From contig NW_008705614.1 in NCBI RefSeq assembly GCF_000186865.1, positions 79,617 to 124,364 on the forward strand: 44,748 nucleotides of DNA, read 5' to 3'. Of the stretch, positions 16,601-23,366 are shown piece by piece (position 1 is the first letter of the stretch; each line of letters starts with the position of its first letter). The position numbers and the translations under genes were made by a program. The notes below the pieces were generated by a model. It searched no databases, had not been told where the DNA came from, and worked only from the letters and a program-made list of their open reading frames with translations. Origin of the DNA: Aureococcus anophagefferens (taxonomy: Eukaryota; Sar; Pelagophyceae; Pelagomonadales; Pelagomonadaceae).

Positions 16601-19073
16601 CGCAGCCGGCGCCGCCCTCTTCGAGGTCGCCCGTGCCCGCGAGCGCGTCGTCTAGGACGCCGTCGAGGTAGTCGTCGATGGACGCCTCCAGGTAGGACCA
16701 CTGGCGGTCCTGGCTCATGTAGGCCCACGTGGGCTCGTCGTCGTCGGGGAACATGGCGTCGTACATGGCCTGGAAGTCGTCGGCCGTCACCGCGATGTCG
16801 ACGACGAGGAGCGTCGTCGCGTTCGACTCCGCGCACCCGTCCGCGGCGTCGTCGTTCGCGAGGCCCGCGGCGGCCGCGCCGTCGTCGTAGTAGTAGACGA
16901 CGTCGACGACGCCGGCGCCGTCGGCGGGCCAGGTCGCGCAGGACGCGTTGACCCGGACGCTGGAGCCGTCGACGGCGAGCGCGGCCGCGACGTACGCCGC
17001 GTCGAGGGTCCGCTTGTTGTTGAGGTCCACGGACCCCTCCGTGAGCGAAGTCGTGCAGCCCGCGTCGCCGACGGAGTGCATCCACGCGTCGACGGAGAAG
17101 TGGAGCGACGTCCGGTAGACCTCCGTGGACGGCGCCGGCGTCGGGGGCGCGGAGGGGACGACGGTCGTGGGGGCTCGGGACGGCGGCTCCGAGGGCGCGA
17201 CCGTCGGCGCGCGCGTGGGCGCGAGCGTCGGCGACCGCGTGGGCGCCGCCGTCGGCGCGGGCGCGGGCGCGGCCGTCGTCGGGCGCGGCGTCGGCGCGGC
17301 CGTCGTCGGCGGCGGCGTCGCGGGCGTCGGCGCGGGCGTCGGCGGGACCGTCGGCGCGGGCGTCGGCGCGGGCGCGGGCGCGACCGTCGGGGGAAGCGTC
17401 GGGAGCTTCGTCGGCGCGAGCGTCGGCGCCGGCGTCGGCCGCGGCGTCGGGGCGACCGTCGGAGGCGCGGTCGGCGCGGACGCGGGCGCGCCCGTCGGCG
17501 CCGCCGCGGGCTCGCACAGCCCGCAGGCCGCGGGGCAGCTCCGGTCGCCCCGCGTGCCGTCCTCGCCGAGCTTCGCCGCGTCGTCCTCGCCGCAGCGGCT
17601 CGCGACGTTCTCCGAGAGCCAGGCGCAGTCCTTGTCCGGCTTCCCCTCGACGTGCCAGCTCGGGTCGTCCTCGCAGTACACGGACGGCGCGGGCGTCGTC
17701 GGCGCGGGGACCGGCGCGAGCGCGGGCGCGGGCGTCGGCGCGGGCGTCGGCGCGGCGTCCGGGCTCGGCGTCGGCGCGGGGACCGGGCTCGGCGTCGGCG
17801 CCGGGACCGGCGCCACCTCGGGGCTCGGCGTCGGCTTGCTGATCTGCGTGGCCTGGCGCGGCGTCGGCGCGGCCGTCGGGTCGTAGGGGTCCGCCGTCGG
17901 GAACGGCGTGAAGTCGGTGACGTCGATGTCGCCGAGGTGGTAGTCGTCGTCGTCGCCGCTCGTGCAGAGGGCGCGGCGGAAGTCGTTGCGGAACTCCTCC
18001 ATGGTCAGCCCTTCCACCTCGGGCATCTCCGCGAAGCGCGCCTCCTTGATCGCCGCCGTGTGCCCCGAGATCATGGCGTCGTAGTCGATGGTGCAGTCCT
18101 TGTCGCAGCCGAGGTCCTTCGACGCCAGGTCGCCGTCCGCGCACCCGTAGGGGTACTCCTCGTAGGTCGCGCCGCAGTAGAGGTCCGAGTCGTCGAAGTC
18201 GTAGAGCGTCACGGTGCCGGAGAAGGCGCCGTCGTCGTCGTAGTTGCCCGCGAACAGGCCCCCGCCGCCCTCGTCGCAGAAGGGCTCGCAGTACGTCCCG
18301 AAGTCGTACCACTTCGCCCCGATGCCGATGCCGAAGAGGTCGCCGCCCCCCAGGTCGCTCATCGTGTCCTTCAGGTCCGTCGCCGCGCTCAGCGTCAAAT
18401 GAATGGGCCGCATGCGCTTCCGTTTCTTCTCCGCGTGCGAGTAGTCGTAATCGTCATCGTTGTAGACATTTGTCGGCGCGCCGTCCGTCAGTATGAAGAC
18501 GTTGTGGTCCACGAGCCCCGTCGTGTCGATGTCGTCCAGATCGAGGAACATCTGCTGCGCGAGCCACAGCGCCTGCCACGTCGGCGTCCAGTGCCAGCCC
18601 TCGCAGGGCCAGGACAGCGTCGAGTTCGCGGCGCCGTAGGAGTTGTCGTCGCCCTGGGGGTTGCACTCGCAGGACCCCTCGTGGAGCTTGCCGTTGGCGC
18701 ACGGCGTGCCGATGTGGGACTCGTCGTCGAGGCGGACCGTGGCGTTGATGAGCTGCCTCAGCGAATCCGCGTCGTACGTCAAATTTGCGGCGACGGCCGC
18801 GCCGCCGCTGAGGTCGTCGTGCGTCTCCTTGCCGTCGAAGGCCGGGAAGACGACGATGCCGAGGCGCACGTTCGACTCCACCGACGGGGCGAAGGTGTTG
18901 ATGAAGAAGTAGAGCGTGTCGAGGATGCTGTAGTTCCAGTGGTACTTCGTGATGGACACGGACCGGTCCACGACGAGGATGAGGTCCGTGTCCGTCACGC
19001 AGACCTGGTCGTCGCCCGCCGCGGCGGCCAGCAGCGCGAACGCGGCCAGCGTCGAACGCCAGCTCGGCGGCAT
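10656..19073 (-). CDS. Giant secreted/surface protein: vWA, ShKT-like modules, Pro/Thr-rich linkers, multi-pass C-terminus
   Basis: A single 8.4-kb exon encodes 2805 residues. I start at ATG 19071-19073 because a signal peptide follows at once (MPPSWRSTLAAFALLAAAAG). Residues about 25-320 form a von Willebrand A domain with a MIDAS DxSxS (VVDRSVS) and an ILTDGAP strand. Three ShKT-like Cys modules, each with a CEDDPSWHV-type start and CxxxCGxC end, lie near residues 465, 1068 and 1348. Three copies of an unfamiliar about 250-residue module (NNLGG/GxxGP start, RVCVDDDQY in the middle, Cys pairs later) lie near 1141, 1428 and 1866. Pro/Thr-rich repeats separate the modules. Two further domains carry RRRRLL- or RRRLGG-type basic strings. 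The last 300 residues hold hydrophobic segments beginning STCWLLVIALTVVFWPVIPL. Probable role: adhesion or cell covering. Modular look is clear; function is inferred. Confidence 0.8.
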   Translation of the reverse strand: MPPSWRSTLAAFALLAAAAGDDQVCVTDTDLILVVDRSVSITKYHWNYSILDTLYFFINTFAPSVESNVRLGIVVFPAFDGKETHDDLSGGAAVAANLTYDADSLRQLINATVRLDDESHIGTPCANGKLHEGSCECNPQGDDNSYGAANSTLSWPCEGWHWTPTWQALWLAQQMFLDLDDIDTTGLVDHNVFILTDGAPTNVYNDDDYDYSHAEKKRKRMRPIHLTLSAATDLKDTMSDLGGGDLFGIGIGAKWYDFGTYCEPFCDEGGGGLFAGNYDDDGAFSGTVTLYDFDDSDLYCGATYEEYPYGCADGDLASKDLGCDKDCTIDYDAMISGHTAAIKEARFAEMPEVEGLTMEEFRNDFRRALCTSGDDDDYHLGDIDVTDFTPFPTADPYDPTAAPTPRQATQISKPTPSPEVAPVPAPTPSPVPAPTPSPDAAPTPAPTPAPALAPVPAPTTPAPSVYCEDDPSWHVEGKPDKDCAWLSENVASRCGEDDAAKLGEDGTRGDRSCPAACGLCEPAAAPTGAPASAPTAPPTVAPTPRPTPAPTLAPTKLPTLPPTVAPAPAPTPAPTVPPTPAPTPATPPPTTAAPTPRPTTAAPAPAPTAAPTRSPTLAPTRAPTVAPSEPPSRAPTTVVPSAPPTPAPSTEVYRTSLHFSVDAWMHSVGDAGCTTSLTEGSVDLNNKRTLDAAYVAAALAVDGSSVRVNASCATWPADGAGVVDVVYYYDDGAAAAGLANDDAADGCAESNATTLLVVDIAVTADDFQAMYDAMFPDDDEPTWAYMSQDRQWSYLEASIDDYLDGVLDDALAGTGDLEEGGAGCGGDVVFNPSAAPTAAPVFSPRPTSSPSETAPPTATDLVVTIAITMTGQLVDTCDSDSITMLDGTVIDVDWIEENGFDINDEEHAVTSVCGGDDSRRRLGGRRLEDSRRRLGDRRLEESSASSCDNVTNATAMYFSQPTNHDDLTSFGYDYLDDDALRSYNTSVLYDMVVEELQTMIDDAFKDVILSNLAFLNISVDAAQEYYASASARRARRAEEADAASSFGCVSGTTGFVHPSAAPSAPPTIYACEDRPSWHVAGVPSKGCAWVGANAGNRCGETTTDDAGETSLAACAASCGLCPTPAPTAAPSAPPSGRPTATATCRALPDAAASANNLGGVGPDDGDAEELGVAGLYELQGRTLGLAVAVASGSAYAPGDAADNGADGDALRVSVADGTDVALTFTLAYDDGTDVELPDGMTYEVTIRDLGADGPTRRARVCVDDDQYAAYAVDATADLDVTASAVSCDGARDVGSVTFSAAAAGAANVTLELARAAFDFTLATDCDGCPTTAGRAFAVGLPQKLCDGVCEDDPDWHVDGKAEKGCAWVAENPASRCDEGKVGWDGASSDDACLEACGVCYTAPPTPTVVTPAPTPGPSAAPSAAPTESDWCDEPDHVWKSGEHTTLAYNNLGYHGPMYNDSLPVIRVTDVYEYGGVPLDFEVSVAEGNYTHGIVPDDVDDDELIVNGPQGETILINVMDGTQVTVNFRLFEDGDPSTTPHLDGNFYLTVFDLDTQWDPAKQRERLCVDDDQYAHYILTAGPDEIIVTHSEESCTGTRRSSSTTFTANAPGFYCDNPPLAGQDAADQDIELTLVTCDLCDQCVNKPEKLEGFFPIDQRNRSVMFQFTDNIMDFNLTLAVDCTDCTYDMGRFFNLGGYSNMCPTLPSAAPTVLPGNPSRSPVAAPTAEPTAPPTVVPGRPTRSPVTRPPTAGPTAPTAPPTVVPGNPSRSPVAAPTAEPTAPPTVVPGRPSRSPVTRPPTAGPTAPTAEPTAPPTVVPGNPSRSPVTRPPSQSPSAAPTTAGPTAPTAEPTAPPTTFTRAPTVRPTVDLCYPPDTTYTVSSTVTVSSNNLGGQGPLDGEPVIRVDDLMDFDGRVADMLVTVAEGSSYQAGDSGENGASSGTVAVSVLDDTNVTLNFGLYYQDDGARVDAADLVDGFYLSVLDIDHQKTREKQDERVCVDDDQYSAYVAGDDIIVIKSDTSCVGDRGVGSTYFIAGNVGFACDNPEDVPYFTEITCDDCDQCAEKEDGSLEKYFPIDQAARAILFAVTPGVANMNITVAVACTTCVFDGGRSVLFGGWIDICDDPTPRPSLTASPTKTRAPAATPTTPRPSLTASPTTTRAPTATPTTPRPSLTASPTKTRAPAATPTTADPSASPSGPTYAPTVAGDWEFAPSRVPRPAPSASPTSTPSTSTTSPTAPSAMPTVYPGDPTRAPIPRPTAAPSAGPSAAPSPSPSPAPSTATPSTAAPSTSKPTYAPTALPGNPTRAPAAAPTDAPSLAPSTAAPSAAPTALPGNPTRAPAPRPSAAPTTAAPSAAPTETPVEYAVVIDYPIGSGSISSCGKSIELDDGTKINKKFFAESLGVDTDAVTVEANCDDGRRRRLLTANATNATAAPSPESCSDVVANISMLDNEVDALAGSRRRRLATTYANISTTIMEAVVSHYNGTAAVTEACGGVGVDVAVVYYPTPAPTSAAPSPGTPSPTREPYDDDEIRVASLGSFGSTCWLLVIALTVVFWPVIPLGAVRPRTPERPECLAKGGFCVPSFERCRASLGVRFAPLTPRCVAVLALGILDANFDAGFCCETYRGAVPFFVAAAAVHVVRMAAAPYVLCHGYDDPRLKGPRMPGESRWRLAVLAFVCWTHKLDATRLLRSDARRAHPDLDYTASMPSLDATTVLCQAIIKFCYVAKKGRLPAIVFCGLMCNVCVFAEYLSRCYFAAAEQECEEPKESWADLFQDEAKDVEVEEDEAYRDVDLNDATKFSVLQITQV
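12535..12708 (-). repeat. 63-bp minisatellite, almost three copies, coding
   Basis: Copies begin at 12535, 12598 and 12661 and differ by only a few bases. Each encodes a 21-residue unit of the type PRPSLTASPTKTRAPAATPT. Near-identity of adjacent copies points to recent tandem duplication inside the giant surface protein. Confidence 0.88.
13520..13965 (-). repeat. Compound Pro/Thr-coding tandem repeats in the giant surface protein
   Basis: About five near-identical blocks encode units such as TAPPTVVPGNPSRSPV alternating with TAPPTVVPGRPSRSPV and RPPTAGPTAP. Block lengths vary between copies, indicating unequal exchange or slippage. The expected product is a stiff, probably O-glycosylated linker. 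Confidence 0.85.
16250..16326 (-). repeat. Short coding repeat for Arg-rich RRRL strings
   Basis: Duplicated bases encode (D/E)SRRRLGxRRLE twice in succession. Basic strings of this sort also occur in the second domain of the same protein near 11820-11830 (RRRRLL), so they may be processing or autocleavage sites; this is inference. Confidence 0.6.
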
Positions 19074-19197
19074 CGTGGAGGACGATGTCCAATTTGTGGG
19101 GGTAACGTAAACGAAGAAAGAGTTTGCTTCACTAATCAGGGAATCATCGGCTGTTTTTGTAGTCTCAGAGAAGCATGCTCGGCCGCAGGTCGTCGCT
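19074..19197. promoter_or_regulatory. Bidirectional promoter region, surface protein/SAM-like gene
   Basis: Start codons of two divergent genes are 124 bp apart, so their promoters overlap. The middle part is AT-richer than either gene. Inferred from position. Confidence 0.4.
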
Positions 19198-19860
19198 ATG
19201 CTGCGACGCGGCTTGCGCATTTTGGAAGAGAGCAGTCCTTCGGACCGCCAAAAACGTCTGAAATACATGAGCGCGGCGATGCTCACGGACGACGGGACGA
19301 AATTGAGAGAGCGTCTGCTTCTCCTGGAGCCAAGCGCATTCCCCGAGGGAAGGCGCGTGCTGCTTGAGCACCTCGAGCACCTCGCGGAGAATTTAGGATC
19401 GGACGCGCGCAAGTGGAACGAGAGACTCGAGAAGTTCCGCAACCTTCTCGCGCCGACCAGCGAAGGAGGTGATGCCGCGCCCGCGCTCGCGGACGACGCC
19501 GCGCCGCCGGCCGCGCCGCCCGCGTCGCCCCAGCCAGCGGTCGCGCGCGCGGACGACGACGCGTCGCCCGCGCCGCCGGCGTCCGCACCGGCGCCGGCGC
19601 CCGCCGCGCCCGCGGCGCCGCCAGCTTTTTTCTTTGCGCCCGCGCCGCCGCCGGTCGCGCCCCTGTCGCCCTTGGAGGACCTCGTGGTCTATCTCGGGTT
19701 GTACGGCATCGACGGCGACGACGTCAGGAAGGTCGTGGACGCGGCGGACTGCGTCCGGGACATCGAGCTCGCCACGGCCGACGAGCTCGAGGCCGAGCTC
19801 GGCGCGCGGCTCGCCGGGCGCCTCCGCGGCCGGAAGCGGGCCCGCATCGCCGCGTCTTAA
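19198..19860 (+). CDS. Small protein with C-terminal SAM-like domain
   Basis: Single exon of 220 residues from ATG 19198. The N-terminal 90 residues are helical and charged (MLRRGLRILEESSPSDRQKR; later LLEHLEHLAENLGSDARKW) and match nothing I recognise. Residues about 95-155 are an Ala/Pro-rich linker. The last 65 residues (SPLEDLVVYLGLYGIDGDDV, then DIELATADELEAELGARLAG) have the spacing of a sterile-alpha-motif fold, typically a protein- or RNA-interaction domain. The tail is basic (RGRKRARIAAS), possibly a nuclear signal. It shares a promoter region with the giant surface protein. Domain call is by pattern; partner and function are unknown. Confidence 0.6.
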   Translation: MLRRGLRILEESSPSDRQKRLKYMSAAMLTDDGTKLRERLLLLEPSAFPEGRRVLLEHLEHLAENLGSDARKWNERLEKFRNLLAPTSEGGDAAPALADDAAPPAAPPASPQPAVARADDDASPAPPASAPAPAPAAPAAPPAFFFAPAPPPVAPLSPLEDLVVYLGLYGIDGDDVRKVVDAADCVRDIELATADELEAELGARLAGRLRGRKRARIAAS

Positions 19861-19912
19861 ACGCGCGAGCGCCCCCTCAGACTGCCCTAGCTCCCTTAGA
19901 GGCGGCGCCAGC

Positions 19913-22298
19913 CTACAAGCACGTCATTGGCTGCCCGGCGCTGCATCTTTCCTTGGCGCCCGGCGGCAGGGGGCAGGCGAAGTCGTTGAGCTCGAGGCCG
20001 CAGCCGAAGTACTGGGAGAAGTTGAGCGGCGGCAGCACGCCGCCGAGGCCGACCGTGCCCGGCCCGCGGCGGCCGTTGCCCTCGAGCTGGAGGTCCGTGA
20101 CGGCCGTCATCTTCGCGAGGGACGCCGGCAGGCTCCCCGAGAGGCCGTTGGCGCCGAGGTAGAGGCCGACGACGCGCTTCGAGCCGTCGTAGTACGTCGC
20201 GCACGCGACTTCGCCGTTCTCGTTGAGGCAGCCGCAGGGGTCGTCGCGGAGGTCGCCGCAGTCCTTCCACGTGCTGTTGCCGCCCGTCGCGTCGAAGACG
20301 TCGTGCCAGGCGGCGCAGTCGTCGTCGTCGAGGCCCGCGGACTTGCCCGCGCACGTGTTCGACGCCGGGTCCGCGCGCGCGAACTCGTCGGCGCCGAAGT
20401 CCGCGTGCTTCGCGAACATCCAGGCGTGGGCCGGCGCGGACGCGTCGCGGTAGTCGAAGTTGTCCTCGTCGACGGGCTCGTAGGGCCGCATGGCGTCGAC
20501 GAAGGCCGGCGCGCGCGCGTCCGGGCTGCCGTCGGCGCAGCACGGGTAGAGCATGTCGTAGTCCGTCCGCTCGCGCATGTTGTCGAAGGCCCACTGCTTC
20601 TGGCCCGGCTGGCCGCCGTTCTCGAGGGGCATGGCGCTCACGTTGCCGCGCCAGCAGGCGATGGTGTAGGGGAACTTCGGGGACACGTGGTAGTGGTAGC
20701 TGCGGTTCGACGTCGGCGTCGGCCCGAAGTGGCCCATGCAGCGGTCGAGGTCGCCGGGATGGGCGTGGCCCGCGTCGTACTTGCCGTACAGGCCGAAGCC
20801 GTCGGCGGCCCAGCCGATGAGGGGCGAGTGGCCCGACTCGCTGTCGTCGTACATGCAGATGGGGTCCGCGTGGTAGTGGATGTCGAAGCCCCGGCCCGCG
20901 TGCTCGTTGCAGTAGTCGAGCTGGCCGTCGAGCTTCATGTTCTTCGACCGGTCGTGGCCGTCCCGCGCCTCGTGGTCCGGGTCGATGGCGTCGATGCCCG
21001 GGTTCATGATGGGGTACTACGAACACAGATGTGGAGCGAGGAAAGGAAAAGAAGGGACACCGGAATAAACCATGGACACGCCGTCGAGCATCATCGCGAG
21101 CGCGCCCGCGCCCGAGTAGTTCGTGAAGACGCCCGTGTACTGGGGCTCGAGGGGGATGCGGTAGCCGTAGGACTGCGTGTTCCAGGCGCGCACGGAGAAG
21201 TCGGCGACCTGGGGCCCGCCGCCCGGGGGCTTGGGCATCTCCTCGAGGAAGACCGCGTGGTTCGGCACCTGTGTGGAACTCAAATCTTCGACCCGACTTC
21301 AATGTGTGCGTAATCGAACGGTTTGGACCAGACTCTTTCGCCGTGCTTCGAGAACTCGACGAGAGCAATTGATTCGTCCAAAAATCAGCCGAATCGACTT
21401 CGAATTGGCCGAGCGAGAGAGTTTCAAAGTTTGGTCGGGACGTCCCGAACCGGCGGTCGATTTCCACGCAGTTCGGCACGGCGTCCGCGAAGACCACCAG
21501 ATCGACGTCCGTGCAGAACGCGCTCGCGACGTGACCGCCGTGCCAGTAGAGGCCCTTGCGGACGTCGCACTGGGGGTACTGTTTCGGCGACGCGGGAACG
21601 CACGCGCGGCACTTGTCGCTGAAGCCGCCCGGGAGGGACGCGGGCGGGTCGTCGTCCGCGACCAAAGCTAGGTCGTGCGCCGGCGCGAGGCCCGCGGCGC
21701 CGCAGGCCGCGTGGCAGTGCTCGGCGGCGCCGGCGGGGAGCGGGCAGTCGAAGCTGTTCGTGACGCCGCTGTCGGCGGACTCGTCGTACGCGTTCGACGT
21801 CGTCGAACTGAGGAAGCAGCAGCTCCGTTGCGCGCCGTCCGCGCCGAAGCCGCAGCCGGCGACGGCGCTGTAGTTGAGGCCCGCCGGCGCCGGGCCCGTG
21901 AGGTTGTTGAAGGCGAGCATGAGGTACTCGAGGTGCGCGAAGCCCGCCATGTCCGGCAGGACGCCCGAGAGGCCGCGGCCGCCGAGGTCGATGGACACGA
22001 CGTGCGCGCCGTCGTCGCTGCAGGTGACGCGCTGCGACCGGCCCGCGGCGCAGGGGTCCGTGCGCGACGCGATGGGGCCCGGCGGCGGGTGGGGCGGCGG
22101 CGCCGCGGGGCTCGTCGCCGGCGCGCGGGTCGGGGCAGCCCCGCCGCCGGGCGGCGACGGCGCCGGGATGACGGCGTCGTAGAACGCGACCCAGGCCGCG
22201 CACTCCGCCTTGGTCAAATTCACGGACGACCCGTCGCAGGCCGTCGCCGATGCCTGGGCGAGCAGCGCGAGCGCGAGCGTCAAGCGAAGGACCTCCAT
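19913..22298 (-). CDS. Secreted LRR-YHYH domain protein
   Basis: Three exons (21480-22298, 21071-21268, 19913-21016) encode 706 residues, with introner 2 and a 54-bp intron between them. The start is ATG 22296-22298, which opens a signal peptide (MEVLRLTLALALLAQASATA). A short leucine-rich segment follows (VVSIDLGGRGLSGVLPDMAG, LMLAFNNLTG), with a Cys cap. The central part (residues about 230-480) is a YHYH domain, shown by SYHYHVSPKFPYTIACW, GFDIHYHADPICMYD and HSPLIGWAADGFGLYGKYD; this domain's biochemical role is not known to me. A second LRR-cap module closes the protein (GLYLGANGLSGSLPASLAKM; CPLPPGAKERC). The repeated LRR-cap at both ends suggests an internal duplication. Probably extracellular or wall-associated. 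Confidence 0.8.
21017..21070 (-). other. Short spliceosomal intron in the LRR-YHYH gene
   Basis: A 54-bp intron (donor GTTTAT, acceptor CGTAG) joins DGVSM to YPIMNPGID in phase 0. A second GT a few bases downstream gives the wrong frame, so this donor is preferred. Confidence 0.8.
21269..21471 (-). mobile_element. Introner 2 (inserted in reverse orientation relative to its host gene)
   Basis: This 203-bp element is bounded by the 8-bp duplication GTGCCGAA (gene strand; 21261-21268 and 21472-21479). Its ends, CTGCGTGGAAATC and CTGTGTGGAACTC read inwards, match at 11 of 13 positions. Splicing from the GT of the upstream duplication (21479) to the AG at 21269-21270 removes 211 bp and restores DAVPNHAVF. 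Its interior aligns along its length with introner 3, but on the opposite strand relative to transcription; the shared 18-bp core is at 21376-21393 on the plus strand. Confidence 0.92.
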
Positions 22299-22449
22299 TG
22301 CGGCCGATCGGAGCACCGAGCGGGAGTTTTGGGGGTGCAACGTGTTTTGAGTGCTGAGATGGTGCCGCAATCGATCTCGCCGCCGCTGCCGCCGCCGAGC
22401 AGCGGCCGCCAAAGGCGAGCAGCTTCCGAACCAGAAGCCGACACTCGAC
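22299..22449. promoter_or_regulatory. Bidirectional promoter region, LRR-YHYH/prenyltransferase alpha
   Basis: Two divergent start codons are 151 bp apart, so promoters overlap. No specific motif is evident. Confidence 0.4.
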
Positions 22450-23346
22450 ATGGCCGCCTACGAGGACGTGGTCCCCATCGCCCAGGACGACGGGCCGAAC
22501 CCGGTCGTGCCCATCGCCTACCCCGCGGAGTACGCGCGGCTCATGGGCTTCTTCCGCGCCTTCCTCGCGTCGGGCGAGCGGTCGCCCCGCGTGCTGGACC
22601 TCACGGCGGACCTGCTGGAGCACAACGCGGCGCACTACACGGTCTGGCACGTGCGGCGCCAGTGCCTCTTCGCGCTCGCCGACGGCGGCGACGCGACGGT
22701 GCTCGGCGACGAGATGGCCTACTCGTCCGACGTCGCGAGCGGCAACCCGAAGAACTACCAGATCTGGTACCACCGGCGGGCCCTCGTCGAGAAGCTGGGC
22801 GGGGCCTACGCGCGGCCCGAGCTCACGTTCATCCAGGACATGCTCGTGGGCGACGCGAAGAACTACCACGCGTGGTCGCACCGGCTCTGGGTCCTGACGA
22901 CCTACGGCGACTGGGACGGCGAGCTCGCGTTCGTCGAGTCGCTCCACGACGACGACGTCTACAACAACAGCGCCTGGAACCACCGCTACTCCGTCGTCGC
23001 GCTCTCGGGCGCCGTCGACGCCGCCGTCTGCCGCCGCGAGGTCGACTACGCGCTCGCGCGCGTGCCGGGCGCCGAGGAGAACGAGTCGTCCTGGGTCTTC
23101 GCGACGGCCTTCGCGAAGCGGGACGCCGGCGCCGCCGCGGCGCTCGTCGCCTTCTGCGAGGACGCGAAGCGCGACGGCGGCTGGGGCGCGTCGTGCGGCT
23201 GCCTCCACGCGGCGCTCGTCGACCTCTACGGCCGCGACGACGCGACGAAGCCCCAGGCCGCGGCCTGCGCGCGCGCGCTGGCGTCGGAGCTCGACGTCAC
23301 GCGCGCCAAGTTCTGGACCCACAAGGCCGAGGCGCTCACGGCGTAG
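22450..23346 (+). CDS. FNTA: Protein farnesyltransferase/geranylgeranyltransferase I alpha subunit
   Basis: This is the shared alpha subunit of farnesyltransferase and geranylgeranyltransferase I, cytosolic enzymes that attach isoprenoids to C-terminal CaaX cysteines of proteins such as small GTPases. The single exon encodes 298 residues from ATG 22450 (MAAYEDVVPIAQDDGPNP), a little shorter than animal FNTA. Prenyltransferase-alpha helical hairpins with the diagnostic N-x-x-x-W-x-H-R pattern are plain: NYQIWYHRRALVEKLGG, NYHAWSHRLWVLTTYGDW and NNSAWNHRYSVV. The first hairpin reads HYTVWHVRRQCLF and a degenerate one is SSWVFATAF. Order and spacing match FNTA rather than the Rab-type alpha subunit, which carries extra domains. 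The gene ends only 20 bp from the convergent methyltransferase gene. Confidence 0.93.
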   Translation: MAAYEDVVPIAQDDGPNPVVPIAYPAEYARLMGFFRAFLASGERSPRVLDLTADLLEHNAAHYTVWHVRRQCLFALADGGDATVLGDEMAYSSDVASGNPKNYQIWYHRRALVEKLGGAYARPELTFIQDMLVGDAKNYHAWSHRLWVLTTYGDWDGELAFVESLHDDDVYNNSAWNHRYSVVALSGAVDAAVCRREVDYALARVPGAEENESSWVFATAFAKRDAGAAAALVAFCEDAKRDGGWGASCGCLHAALVDLYGRDDATKPQAAACARALASELDVTRAKFWTHKAEALTA

Positions 23347-23366
23347 CGTAATTTTCTTTAAGTAGG

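Noticed and set aside
21269..21479. Introner 2 as coding sequence, because it has no stop codon in the frame entering from exon 1.
   Set aside because: Reading through shifts the frame downstream and destroys the YHYH region; the target duplication and inverted repeats explain the segment as an inserted intron.
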